Assembly: GCF_013003965.1 (NCBI RefSeq)
Contig: NZ_CP053069.1
Location: forward strand, 2,015,419-2,079,418
DNA length: 64,000 nucleotides
Direction of reading: 5' to 3'
Origin: Usitatibacter rugosus
GTDB lineage: Bacteria > Pseudomonadota > Gammaproteobacteria > Burkholderiales > Usitatibacteraceae
Each line of letters begins with the position of its first letter. The stretch's first letter is position 1. The notes beneath the pieces are model-generated. The model was given only the letters and a program-made list of their open reading frames with translations. It had not been told where the DNA came from and ran no database searches. This document shows, in pieces, positions 37,912-46,686 of this stretch. The position numbers and the translations under genes were made by a program.

Positions 37912-37939
37912 AAAGGCGCCGCAAGGCGCCTTTTTTATT
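37912..37939 (+). terminator. Rho-independent terminator of dksA
   Basis: AAAAGGCGCC (37912-37921), loop GCAA, GGCGCCTTTT (37926-37935), then further T and AT-rich bases. The stem and T-run are textbook. It lies 32 bases after the dksA stop. Confidence 0.88.
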
Positions 37940-37959
37940 TTGGGGAATTTCCGGTGCCT

Positions 37960-37965
37960 ATAATG
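37960..37965 (+). promoter_or_regulatory. -10 element upstream of the dienelactone hydrolase gene
   Basis: A perfect TATAAT lies 36 bases before the GTG start. The -35 is weak (TTTATT at 37935, or TTGGGG too close). Transcription from here starts after the upstream in-frame ATG at 37963 and so supports the GTG start at 38002. Confidence 0.55.
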
Positions 37966-38001
37966 GTTGACAGCATCGAGAATCCAAACCGAGGAGACCC
38001 C

Positions 38002-38859
38002 GTGCGCGACCCCGACTTCATCAACTTCCAGCCTACGAAATTCAACCGCAGGGAATTCGTCATGACCACGCTCGCCACCGGCTTCGCCGCCGCCGTGCAG
38101 CCCGTGTCCGCCCAGACGCAGATCACCACCGACACCGCGGGCCTCACCGCCGGCGAGGTGAAAATCCCCGCGAAGGGTGGGGACATGCCGGCCTACCGCG
38201 CCATGCCCGCCAACGGGAAGAATTTGCCGACGGTCCTCGTGGTGCAGGAGATCTTCGGCGTGCACGAGCACATCAAGGACGTGTGCCGCCGCTTCGCGAA
38301 GCTGGGATACCTCGCGATCGCGCCGGAGCTCTATGCGCGCCAGGGCGACGTCGCGGGCAAGGGCATGGACGACATCCGCAAGGTCGTGGCGCAGGTGCCC
38401 GACGCGCAGGTGATGGGCGATCTCGACGATTCCGCCGCCTGGGCCGCGAAGAACGGCGGAGACCCGAACAAGCTCGCGATCACCGGCTTCTGCTGGGGCG
38501 GGCGCATCACGTGGCTCTACGCCGCGCATAACCCGAAGTTGAAGGCCGGCGTCGCCTGGTACGGCCGCGTCGAGGGCGCGGGCACTGAGCTGCAGCCGAA
38601 GAACCCGATGGATGTCGTCACCTCCATCAACGCTCCGGTGCTCGGCCTCTACGGCGGGCAGGACGCGGGCATTCCGGTCGAAGGCGTCATGAAGTTCAAG
38701 GCCGCCCTGGCCGCGGCCGGCAAGAAGGCGGAGTTCGTCGTGTATCCCGATTCCCCCCACGCCTTCCACGCCGACTATCGCCCGTCGTATCGCGAGAAGG
38801 ATGCGAAGGACGGCTGGTCGAAGCTGCTCGCGTGGTTCAAGCAGAACGGCGTGGCCTGA
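38002..38859 (+). CDS. Tat-exported dienelactone hydrolase family protein
   Basis: 285 residues from GTG 38002, which has GAGGAG five bases upstream. The N-terminal [20 protein letters not shown] followed by PVSAQ is a twin-arginine signal. The alpha/beta hydrolase core shows [29 protein letters not shown] with the nucleophilic Cys, [12 protein letters not shown] with the Asp, and [14 protein letters not shown] with the His. The C-D-H triad is typical of dienelactone hydrolase. The periplasmic location suggests a substrate other than intracellular dienelactone; this is unresolved. Confidence 0.85.
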   Translation: MRDPDFINFQPTKFNRREFVMTTLATGFAAAVQPVSAQTQITTDTAGLTAGEVKIPAKGGDMPAYRAMPANGKNLPTVLVVQEIFGVHEHIKDVCRRFAKLGYLAIAPELYARQGDVAGKGMDDIRKVVAQVPDAQVMGDLDDSAAWAAKNGGDPNKLAITGFCWGGRITWLYAAHNPKLKAGVAWYGRVEGAGTELQPKNPMDVVTSINAPVLGLYGGQDAGIPVEGVMKFKAALAAAGKKAEFVVYPDSPHAFHADYRPSYREKDAKDGWSKLLAWFKQNGVA

Positions 38860-38893
38860 CACGAAAGAGATCGGCAGCCACCTCTCGCGGGAG

Positions 38894-40681
38894 ATGTCCC
38901 GCCAGCTCGGGCAGGTGCTGGCGGGAAGGGAGCTCGCGATCGTCTTCCAGCCGATCTTCGGCTTCCGCGAGGGAGCGATCGTCGGTCACGAGGCGCTGGT
39001 GCGCGGCCCGGAAGGCTCGCTGGTGGAGTCCCCGGGCGACCTCTTCGCCGCGGCCACCGCCGAGGGCCGCAGCGTCGAGCTCAACATCGTCTGCATCCAG
39101 GAAGTGCTGCGCGCCTTCTCGCGCAAAGCGCTTCCCGGGTTGCTCTTCCTCAACGCGTCGCCGCAACTGATCGAGCGCTCCGGCTTCATCCAGGAGCGGG
39201 CGCGCCGGTTCATGAGCTCGCTCGGACTCGAACCGGAGCGGGTCGTGATCGAGCTCACCGAGGACTATCCGGCCTCGGACTTCCGCCAGGTGCGCGAGGC
39301 CCTGCAGCTCTATCGCGCGATGGGCCTTCGCGTCGCGATCGATGACCTCGGCGAGGGTTTCGCGAGCCTGCGCCTCTGGTCGGAGCTGAAGCCCGAGTTC
39401 GTCAAGGCCGACAAGCACTTCGTCTCCGGCGTCGCGCGCGATCCGGTGAAGGCGCAGTTCCTGCGCGCCATCCAGCAGATTGCGGAGCACTGCGGTGCCC
39501 AGGTCATTGCCGAGGGCATCGAGGGCAGCGAGGACTTCCGCGTCGTGAAGGACATCGGCATCGCGTGCGCTCAGGGCTACTTCATCGGCCGCCCCTCGGC
39601 GGATCCGACGAGCGAGATGGAGCCGGAGCTCGCGCGCGCGAGCATCGACCCGCGCATCCCGGTGGTGCCCTCGGCGCGATTCCAGGCGCAGTCGGAGGTG
39701 ACGGCGGAGCGCTTCCTGTTCGCGGTCGATGCGGAGGCGCCTTCGCGGCCGCTCGGCGCGCTGCTCGATCGCTTCGCTGCGTCACCGCATCTCAGCGCAA
39801 TCCCGGTGCTGGGAAACGAGGGAATCCAGGGCGTGGTCTCGAGCAGCTGGCTGGTGCACGCGGGCGTCACCGACGGCGATCGGCTTCGCGCGCGCCCGTG
39901 CTCGGACTTCATGGACCCCGCGCCGATCCGCGTCGAGGGCGATCTCGAACTCGCGGCGCTGGCGGCGATCCTCGTCGAATCCGACGCGCAGCGCTTCTCC
40001 GACGGCTTCATCGTCACCACGCGCGGGCGCTATCGCGGCATGGGCCGCGGGCAGGACGTGATGCGCGCCCTCCAGGAGGCCCAGGTCCTCGCCGCGCGCT
40101 ACACGAGCCCGCTCACGCTGTTGCCCGGGCAGGTGCCGATCAACGCGCACGCCGAGCGCCTCCTCGCGAAGGAGGTGCCGTTCGTCGCGTGGTTCGTCGA
40201 GATCGACCGCATGCGCGGGCTGAACGATGGCTCGGGCTTCACGCAGGGCGATGCGCTGATCCACGCGGTGGCGCGCGCACTCGAGGCAGCCTGCGAGCGC
40301 GGGCTGGATTTCGTCGGCCACGTCGCGGGCGGGCGATTCGTCGTGCTCATGCAAAGCCTCGATTGGCGCACGCGGGCCGAGCGCGTCCTGTCCCAATTTC
40401 CCGCGCTAGTGGCCGCGCAGGCTTCGGCCGAGGTCGTGGACCGCGGCTACTTCGTCCTCCACGGCCGCGACGGGCGCGAGCAGGTGCGGCCGCTGCCCAA
40501 GCTCGCCATCGGCTTGCTGCCGGTGCTCCCGGGTCTCTTCGAGTCGCGCCACGACGTGCTGCTGACCGCCAAGCTCGCGACGCGCGCGGCTCTCATGCAG
40601 ACCTCGAGCGCGATCCACATCGACGAACGGCACGCCAACGCCTATCCCGCCTCGGTGCTGCTCTCCGGCGACGGGAATTAA
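38894..40681 (+). CDS. EAL-domain c-di-GMP phosphodiesterase with CBS-like and degenerate GGDEF regions
   Basis: 595 residues. The EAL domain (about 5-245) keeps the catalytic set: EAL at 33-35, the Asn of LFLNASPQ, Glu of IELTEDYP, the Asp pair of AIDDLGEGFASL, Lys of VKADKHF, and AEGIE with GYFIGRP. A CBS-like region follows (about 300-420). The C-terminal GGDEF domain shows VAWFVEIDRMRGLNDG but has AGGRFVV where the signature should be, so it is probably inactive as a cyclase. Role: lowering c-di-GMP. The stop TAA lies in a palindrome shared with the convergent methyltransferase gene. Confidence 0.88.
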   Translation: MSRQLGQVLAGRELAIVFQPIFGFREGAIVGHEALVRGPEGSLVESPGDLFAAATAEGRSVELNIVCIQEVLRAFSRKALPGLLFLNASPQLIERSGFIQERARRFMSSLGLEPERVVIELTEDYPASDFRQVREALQLYRAMGLRVAIDDLGEGFASLRLWSELKPEFVKADKHFVSGVARDPVKAQFLRAIQQIAEHCGAQVIAEGIEGSEDFRVVKDIGIACAQGYFIGRPSADPTSEMEPELARASIDPRIPVVPSARFQAQSEVTAERFLFAVDAEAPSRPLGALLDRFAASPHLSAIPVLGNEGIQGVVSSSWLVHAGVTDGDRLRARPCSDFMDPAPIRVEGDLELAALAAILVESDAQRFSDGFIVTTRGRYRGMGRGQDVMRALQEAQVLAARYTSPLTLLPGQVPINAHAERLLAKEVPFVAWFVEIDRMRGLNDGSGFTQGDALIHAVARALEAACERGLDFVGHVAGGRFVVLMQSLDWRTRAERVLSQFPALVAAQASAEVVDRGYFVLHGRDGREQVRPLPKLAIGLLPVLPGLFESRHDVLLTAKLATRAALMQTSSAIHIDERHANAYPASVLLSGDGN

Positions 40682-40729
40682 TGGGGGTCAGACTCCCATT
40701 TCGAAATGGGAGTCTGACCCCAATTAATT
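40676..40729. repeat. 54-base palindrome with mirror-image stop codons (EAL gene / methyltransferase)
   Basis: Two 26-base arms (40676-40701 and 40704-40729) around a CG centre differ at a single base. Each contains GGGGTCAGACTCCCATTT or its inverse. The TAA of the rightward gene (40679-40681) and of the leftward gene (40724-40726) are in exact mirror positions. The GGGTC/GACCC core is shared with 33114-33146. A hairpin this strong should stop both transcripts. Confidence 0.9.
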
Positions 40730-41329
40730 TCGTTGCCAGGCCTGCCAGCGTTCCTTGCCCGCGAAGACGTCGATGGAATCCGGAACGTCCGAGTCCTCGA
40801 CGCGCACGAACGCGTGGCCGATGAGGTCCTGCAGCTCATCCCGAGACGCGAGCGGGAAGGGCGGGCCGCGCTCCTTGCCCGGCTCGACATAGAAATAGCC
40901 CGTGAGGAAACCGCCGCGCGGCACGATCTCGCCGACGCGGGCGGCCCACAGGCGCCAGAGGCTCCGCGGCAGCGCGCAGAGGAAGGCGCGCTCGTAGACC
41001 AATGCGTAGGGCCCGGCGACGCTCTCGCCGAAGAAGTCCGCCAGCCGCGCCTTGCTGGCGCAGGGGCCCAGCACCGGTTGCGCCGCCTCGAGGGCCGCCG
41101 CGCTGAAGTCGATGCCGTCCACGTCCCAGCCCGCTTCGCAGAACGCGCGCACGTCGTGGCCCGAGCCACAGCCGGGAACGAGGACGCGTCCGGGGGCGGG
41201 CGTCGACGCAATGAGCTCCCGGAGCTGCCGCGGCACCTGGCCCGCATCCCACGGCGTGAACGACTCGCGGTAGCGAACGTCCCAGAAAGCCGCGCCGGCG
41301 GGATCGAGTTTCGGGAACTTGGGATCCAT
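40724..41329 (-). CDS. Class I SAM-dependent methyltransferase (thiopurine methyltransferase-like)
   Basis: 201 residues from ATG 41329. The SAM motif VLVPGCGSGHDVRAFCEAGW is preceded by FWDVRYRESFTPWDAGQVPR, both typical of the TPMT/YcgJ-like family (PF05724). DFSAAALEAAQPVLG and ERAFLCALPRSLW follow. The upstream bases to the divergent hydrolase are only 26, so the two promoters overlap. Substrate unknown; detoxification of thiols or metalloids is typical of the family. Confidence 0.82.
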   Translation of the reverse strand: MDPKFPKLDPAGAAFWDVRYRESFTPWDAGQVPRQLRELIASTPAPGRVLVPGCGSGHDVRAFCEAGWDVDGIDFSAAALEAAQPVLGPCASKARLADFFGESVAGPYALVYERAFLCALPRSLWRLWAARVGEIVPRGGFLTGYFYVEPGKERGPPFPLASRDELQDLIGHAFVRVEDSDVPDSIDVFAGKERWQAWQRN

Positions 41330-41355
41330 GCCGGAATGGTACGATGCCCACCGAC

Positions 41356-42810
41356 ATGAGAGTCGCACTGGTTGCCTTCCTCGCGCTGCTGCTCGGCGGC
41401 TGCGAACCCCCGAAAACCCCCGAATCGAAGCTTGCGCTGACGGCCTGCCGCCTGCCGGGCGTGGAGACGGAGGCGCGCTGCGCCACGCTCGACGCGTGGG
41501 AAGACCGGGCCTCGAAAACGGGCCGGCGCATCAAGGTGAAGGTCGCGGTCGTTCCGGCCAAGCTGCGCGCGAAGGAGCCCGATCCGATCGTCGTCTTCGC
41601 GGGCGGCCCGGGGCAGGGCGCCATCGCGCTCGCCGCGCAGGTGCTGCCGCTCTTCGCGAAGCTGAACGATTCGCGCGACATCGTCTTCATCGACCAGCGC
41701 GGCACCGGCAGCTCCAATCCGCTCGACTGCAGCGGCGACCAACCGGTCCAGGCGCTGTTCGAAGACTCCATCCCCTCGAAGCTGGTGAAGGAGTGCCTCG
41801 ACAAGCTCGACGCCGACCCGCGCCAATACACGACGACCGTCGCGATGGCCGACTTCGACGAGATCCGCGACGGCCTCGGCTACGCGAAGCTGAACCTCTG
41901 GGGCGGCTCGTACGGCACGCGAGCCGCGCTCGAATACCTGCGGCGCTATCCCGATCACGTCCGCACGATCTCGCTCGACGGCGTGGCGCCGGCGACGATG
42001 AAGCTGCCGCTGTCGTTCGTCGCCGATGGCGACGCGGCGCTCGAGCGGCTGCTCAACTCGTGCGTCACGGACGCGCTCTGCGCGAGCTCGTACCCGAAGC
42101 TTCGCGAGACGCTCTCGGCCCTGCGCTCGAGCCTTGCGCGCCGGCCCGTGCGCGCCGCGATCTCGGATCCGCTGACCGGCGACTACGAGACCGTCACGGT
42201 GACCGAGAACGTGCTGCTCTCCGGCCTCTTCCGCCCGCTCTACCTGCCGGAGCTGGCGAGCCTGCTGCCGTTCGCCATCACCGCCGCCTCGCGCGGCGAC
42301 TTCAATCCGCTCCTCGCGCAGAACTTCGAGCTCGCCGACGAGATGAGCGAGAACTTCTCGCTCGGCATGCACCTCTCCGTGATTTGCGCCGAGGACGTGC
42401 CGCGCATCTCGCCCGCGGACCTCGCGGGGCTGTCGAAGTCCTTCTTCGGCCGCGCGCTGGTGGACGACTTCATGCGCGCCTGCGCGATCTGGCCCAAGGG
42501 AACCGTGCCGGCCGACTACTACGAGCCGGTCAGGGCGAACGTACCCGCGCTGATCCTTTCCGGCGGCATCGATCCGGCCACGCCACCACGCCACGGCGAG
42601 CTCGTCGCTTCGTGGCTGCCGAAGTCGAAGCATTTCGTCGCCACGAACCTCGCGCACGGCGTGAGCCTGCATGGCTGCGCGCCCAAGCTGCTCGAGGGAT
42701 TCATCCGCAAGGGCGATGCCGAGGGCCTCGACGGCAAGTGCCTCGAGCGCATTCCGCGTCCGCTCTTCCTCATGCCGCTGGGCGTGAAGCCGCCGGGAGC
42801 GCCGCTGTGA
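41356..42810 (+). CDS. Lipoprotein alpha/beta hydrolase (TAP-like, peptidase S33 relative)
   Basis: 484 residues from ATG 41356; MRVALVAFLALLLGGC gives a lipobox at Cys16. The catalytic elements are LWGGSYGTRAALEYL (Ser), ALILSGGIDPATPPRHGE (Asp) and NLAHGVSLHG (His). FAGGPGQGA and DIVFIDQRGTGSSNPLDC are characteristic of proline iminopeptidase-like enzymes with a TAP C-terminal domain. The gene overlaps the ABC ATPase that follows (GTGA). An ATG at 41344 would add four residues and cannot be excluded. Confidence 0.83.
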   Translation: MRVALVAFLALLLGGCEPPKTPESKLALTACRLPGVETEARCATLDAWEDRASKTGRRIKVKVAVVPAKLRAKEPDPIVVFAGGPGQGAIALAAQVLPLFAKLNDSRDIVFIDQRGTGSSNPLDCSGDQPVQALFEDSIPSKLVKECLDKLDADPRQYTTTVAMADFDEIRDGLGYAKLNLWGGSYGTRAALEYLRRYPDHVRTISLDGVAPATMKLPLSFVADGDAALERLLNSCVTDALCASSYPKLRETLSALRSSLARRPVRAAISDPLTGDYETVTVTENVLLSGLFRPLYLPELASLLPFAITAASRGDFNPLLAQNFELADEMSENFSLGMHLSVICAEDVPRISPADLAGLSKSFFGRALVDDFMRACAIWPKGTVPADYYEPVRANVPALILSGGIDPATPPRHGELVASWLPKSKHFVATNLAHGVSLHGCAPKLLEGFIRKGDAEGLDGKCLERIPRPLFLMPLGVKPPGAPL

Positions 42811-43538
42811 TCCGTGTCGAGAACCTCTCGAAGCGCTTCGCCGAGATCGAGGCGGTGAAGGGCGTCACCTTCGAGGCGCCCGACGGGCGCATCACGGGGC
42901 TCCTGGGTCCGAACGGCGCGGGCAAGACCACGACGCTGCGCATGATCTCCACGCTGGTGCAGCCGACGACGGGCCGCGCGATGGTCGATGGCGTCGAGAC
43001 CGGAACCGATCCGCTCGGAGTGCGCGCCAAGCTGGGACTCCTCTCGGATGCGCGCGGCCTCTACATGCGCCTCACCGCGCGCGAGAATATCGCGTACTAC
43101 GGGCGGCTTCGCGGCATGACGTCGCCGGCGATCGCGAGCTCGATCGCGAAGCTCGCGCAGTGGCTCGACATGGAAGCGCTGCTCGACCGTCGCACCGACG
43201 GCTTCTCCCAGGGCGAGCGGATGAAGGTGGCCATCGCGCGCGCACTCGTCCATGACCCGCGCAACGTCGTCCTCGACGAGCCGACCAACGGGCTGGACGT
43301 GATGACGACGCGGTCGCTGCGCGAGGTGGTGCGGCGGCTGCGTGAAGAAGGAAAGTGCGTCCTCTTCTCCAGTCACGTCATGCAGGAGGTCTCGGCGCTG
43401 TGCGACGAGATCGTGATCCTTGCCCACGGAGCGGTGGTAGCCGTTGGCCCGCCCGAGGCGATCCGCGAAGCCAGCGGATGCACCAGCCTCGAAGACGCGT
43501 TCGTGAAGCTCGCCGGCGCCGAGGCGGCCGAGGCATGA
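42807..43538 (+). CDS. natA: ABC exporter ATP-binding protein (NatA-like)
   Basis: 243 residues from GTG 42807. Walker A GPNGAGKTT, signature FSQGERMKVAIARAL, Walker B VVLDEPTNGLDV and the terminal LAHGAVVAVGPPEAI are clear. It works with the following ABC-2 permease, as in the NatAB type. Overlap with both neighbours places the four genes 41356-46686 in one transcript. Confidence 0.86.
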   Translation: MIRVENLSKRFAEIEAVKGVTFEAPDGRITGLLGPNGAGKTTTLRMISTLVQPTTGRAMVDGVETGTDPLGVRAKLGLLSDARGLYMRLTARENIAYYGRLRGMTSPAIASSIAKLAQWLDMEALLDRRTDGFSQGERMKVAIARALVHDPRNVVLDEPTNGLDVMTTRSLREVVRRLREEGKCVLFSSHVMQEVSALCDEIVILAHGAVVAVGPPEAIREASGCTSLEDAFVKLAGAEAAEA

Positions 43539-44707
43539 ACCGCACGCTCGTGGTCTACGCGAAGGAGCTGCGCGACGCGGTGCGCGACCGCAGGACGCTG
43601 CTGATGATCGTGTTCGTCTCGATCGTCACCGGCCCGCTGTCGATGCTGCTGATGGCGCAGTTCGTCTCCAGCCTCGACAAGAAGACCGAAGCCCGCAAGG
43701 TGCGCATGGTGGGGGAGGAGTTCGCCCCCCCGCTTGTCAACTACCTGAAGCGCGTGGACGTTGAAATCGAAAAGGCGCCTGCGGACTACGAGGCGCGCGT
43801 GAAGGAAGGCAGCCTCGATGCGGTCATCGTTATCCGGCCGGATTTCTACGAACGTTTCCTCGCGGGCGACGACAGCCCCGTCGAGCTCGTCTACGACGAC
43901 TCGCGCGCCGAATCCCAGCCCTCCATCGCCCAGGCCGAAAGGCTCCTTCGAGGCTTCAACCGCGAAACGGGCACGCTCCGGCTCATCGCGCGGGGGGTAA
44001 GCCCCAATCTCATCGAGACGGTGAAGGTGGAGCACGTCAACACCGCCACCGCGAGGCAGAAAGGTGCGTTCCTGTTCTTCGTGATCCCGCTCTTCGCCAT
44101 CCTGGCGCCGATCCTGGGCTCGCTCTCCATGTCGATCGACGCCACGGCCGGCGAGCGCGAGCGCGGGTCGCTGGAGCCGCTGCTCGGCAACCCGGTGCCC
44201 GCGCGCGAGATCGTGCTGGGCAAATGGCTCGCGGCCTGGACCGCGGGCTCCACCGTGGCGCTGCTCACGCTCGCGAGCTTCGTGTTCGCCGCGACGCTGC
44301 TCACCGGCAAGAAGCTCGCGACGCTCCTCCAGTTCGGCTGGCCCGAGCTCGCCATCTTCATGGCCTTCGTGATTCCGCTCGCGGGAGCCACCGCGGCCTT
44401 CCTCATGCTCGTGGCCACCTACGGCCGCTCGTTCCGCGAGGCGCAGACGTACACCAGCTACTTCGTGAGCCTGGTGTCCTTCGTGCCCGTGGCGGCGATG
44501 TTCGCCGGCCTCAAGGATTCCACGTGGCAGCTCGCCGTTCCCGTCCTCGGCCAGCAGATGATCTTCACGCGCGTGCTGCGCGGGGAAGCCATCGCGCCGC
44601 TGGACTGGCTGCTCACCGCGGGCGTGGCCCTGCTGGCGGCCGGGCTCTGCGTCGCGGCCATCTCCACGTTGATGTCGCGGGAGCGCATCGTCTTCGGGCG
44701 CTCGTGA
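43535..44707 (+). CDS. natB: ABC-2 type permease (NatB-like)
   Basis: 390 residues. One N-terminal membrane segment (LLMIVFVSIVTGPLSMLLM), a periplasmic domain of about 150 residues (residues 45-175), then five membrane segments. GERERGSLEPLLGNPVPARE, the conserved ABC-2 loop, follows the second segment. NatB-type transporters export sodium or, in other branches, peptides or drugs; substrate unknown. Confidence 0.84.
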   Translation: MNRTLVVYAKELRDAVRDRRTLLMIVFVSIVTGPLSMLLMAQFVSSLDKKTEARKVRMVGEEFAPPLVNYLKRVDVEIEKAPADYEARVKEGSLDAVIVIRPDFYERFLAGDDSPVELVYDDSRAESQPSIAQAERLLRGFNRETGTLRLIARGVSPNLIETVKVEHVNTATARQKGAFLFFVIPLFAILAPILGSLSMSIDATAGERERGSLEPLLGNPVPAREIVLGKWLAAWTAGSTVALLTLASFVFAATLLTGKKLATLLQFGWPELAIFMAFVIPLAGATAAFLMLVATYGRSFREAQTYTSYFVSLVSFVPVAAMFAGLKDSTWQLAVPVLGQQMIFTRVLRGEAIAPLDWLLTAGVALLAAGLCVAAISTLMSRERIVFGRS

Positions 44708-46686
44708 GCACGCCGATCGCGATCGAGCGTTACTTCGGGCCCGGCGGCGAGCTCGAGCGCAGCGTCCCGGGCTTTCGCCAGCGTCCCCAGCAAGTGGAGT
44801 TCGCTCGCGCGGTGCTGCAGGCCATCGAACAGCGCGGCGTCCTCATCGCCGAGGCGGGCACGGGCACCGGCAAGACCTTCGCCTACCTCGTCCCCGCATT
44901 GCTCGCCGGGCAGAAGGTGATCGTCTCCACCGGCACGCGCACGCTCCAGGACCAGCTCTTCCACCGCGATCTCCCGAAAGTCCGTGCCGCGCTGGGCGTG
45001 CCGGTGGACCTGGCCCTGCTCAAGGGCCGCGCCAACTACGTGTGCATCCATCACCTCGGCATCGCGGCGGAGGAGGGCCAGTTCGGCTCGCGCGATGAAG
45101 CGGCGCACATCCACCGCATCAAGCGCTTCGCCAAGTCCACGATGACGGGCGACAAGTCGGAATGCCTCGATGTCCCCGAGACCTCGGGCGCCTGGGTCCG
45201 CGCGACCTCCACGCGCGAGAACTGCCTCGGCTCGGGCTGCGGCGATTACAAGGAATGCTTCGTGATGAAGGCCCGCAAGCGCGCCAGCGAGGCCGACGTC
45301 GTCGTCGTGAACCACCACTTGTTCTTCGCGGACGTGGTGCTGCGCGACGAAGGCATGGCCGACCTGCTGCCGAACGCGGACACGGTCGTGTTCGACGAGG
45401 CGCACCACCTCCCGGATCTCGCGCGCCTCTTCTTCGGCGAAGCGCTCGCCACCGCGCAGGCGGTCGAGCTCGCGCGCGACGCGAAGATCGCCGCCGCCGC
45501 GCACGCGAAGGAATCCCCCGCGCTCCAGGATGCGGCCACGGCCGTCGACCGCGCGGCAAAGGACGTGCGCATCTCGCTCGGCAAAGTGGCCGGGCGCACG
45601 CCGCTCGCGTCGCTGCGTAACCGCGCCGACTTCGACAAATCGCTCGATGCGCTGGGCGAGAAGCTCTCGGAGCTGGCCGTTGGCTTGAAGGCGCAGGAAG
45701 AGCGGGCCGAGGAGCTCAAGAACGCGCGCATCCGCGCCGAGACCTTCCGCGGCCGCATCCTCGAGTGGCGCGAGGCCGATGGCCGCGAGCGCGAGGAATC
45801 CGCGCCGGACGCCGTGCGCTGGATCGAGGCCTACGCCAACTCCGCCGTCCTCTACATCACGCCGCTCGACGTGGGCGCGATCTTCCGCGCGCAGGTGGAA
45901 GGCTCCAAGCGCGCGTGGATCTTCACCTCCGCCACGCTCTCCGTCGGCGGCGATTTCTCGCACTACCAGGCCGAGATGGGGCTCGGGCAGGCCGAGAGTG
46001 CCAGCTGGCCCAGCCCGTTCGACTACGAAGCGCAAGCGCTGCTCTACTCGCCGGAGAACATGCCCGACCCGAACTCGGAGGGTTACACCGATGCGGTGAT
46101 CGAAGCGGCCTGGCCGGTGGTGCGCGCGAGCGGCGGCCATGCCTTCCTGCTCTTCACCAGCTTGCGCGCCATGGAGCGCGGCTGCGACCGGCTGAAGGCG
46201 AAGCTCGAGCAGGAGGGGCTGGAGTGGCCGGTGCTGCTGCAGGGCAGTGCCGCGAAGAACGAGCTCCTGGAGCGCTTCCGCATCTCGCCCAACGCCATCC
46301 TCGTGGGCTCGCAATCGTTCTGGGAGGGCGTGGACGTGAAGGGCGAGCAGCTCTCGGTCGTGGTGATCGACCGCCTGCCGTTCAACCCGCCGGATGATCC
46401 GGTGCTCGCCGCGTGCATCGACCGCATCAACCGCTCGGGCGGCAACGCGTTCATGGACTACCAGGTACCGAGGGCGGTGATCTCGCTCAAGCAGGGAGCG
46501 GGGCGGTTGATCCGCGACGAATCGGACCGCGGCGTGCTGATGATCTGCGATCCCCGCCTGACGGGGAAGCCCTACGGCCGGCGCATCTGGCGCGCATTGC
46601 CGCCGTTCAAGCGGACGCGCGCCATTGCGGACGTCGAGGCGTTCTTCAGTTCCGGTTCTGGGGCTGCTGGTACTGCGGCTGGATGA
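44704..46686 (+). CDS. DinG/YoaA-family ATP-dependent helicase
   Basis: 660 residues from GTG 44704. Motif I EAGTGTGKTFAYLVP, DEAH box VVFDEAHHL, SATLSVGG, and QSFWEGVDVKGEQLSVVVID with QGAGRLIRDESDRG identify an XPD-like superfamily 2 helicase. The iron-sulphur Cys set is in ANYVCIHHL, KSECLDVPE and ENCLGSGCGDYKECF. It unwinds 5'-3' and helps at stalled or R-loop structures. The last 41 bases overlap the 3' end of the Gly-rich gene on the opposite strand. Confidence 0.9.
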   Translation: MSTPIAIERYFGPGGELERSVPGFRQRPQQVEFARAVLQAIEQRGVLIAEAGTGTGKTFAYLVPALLAGQKVIVSTGTRTLQDQLFHRDLPKVRAALGVPVDLALLKGRANYVCIHHLGIAAEEGQFGSRDEAAHIHRIKRFAKSTMTGDKSECLDVPETSGAWVRATSTRENCLGSGCGDYKECFVMKARKRASEADVVVVNHHLFFADVVLRDEGMADLLPNADTVVFDEAHHLPDLARLFFGEALATAQAVELARDAKIAAAAHAKESPALQDAATAVDRAAKDVRISLGKVAGRTPLASLRNRADFDKSLDALGEKLSELAVGLKAQEERAEELKNARIRAETFRGRILEWREADGREREESAPDAVRWIEAYANSAVLYITPLDVGAIFRAQVEGSKRAWIFTSATLSVGGDFSHYQAEMGLGQAESASWPSPFDYEAQALLYSPENMPDPNSEGYTDAVIEAAWPVVRASGGHAFLLFTSLRAMERGCDRLKAKLEQEGLEWPVLLQGSAAKNELLERFRISPNAILVGSQSFWEGVDVKGEQLSVVVIDRLPFNPPDDPVLAACIDRINRSGGNAFMDYQVPRAVISLKQGAGRLIRDESDRGVLMICDPRLTGKPYGRRIWRALPPFKRTRAIADVEAFFSSGSGAAGTAAG

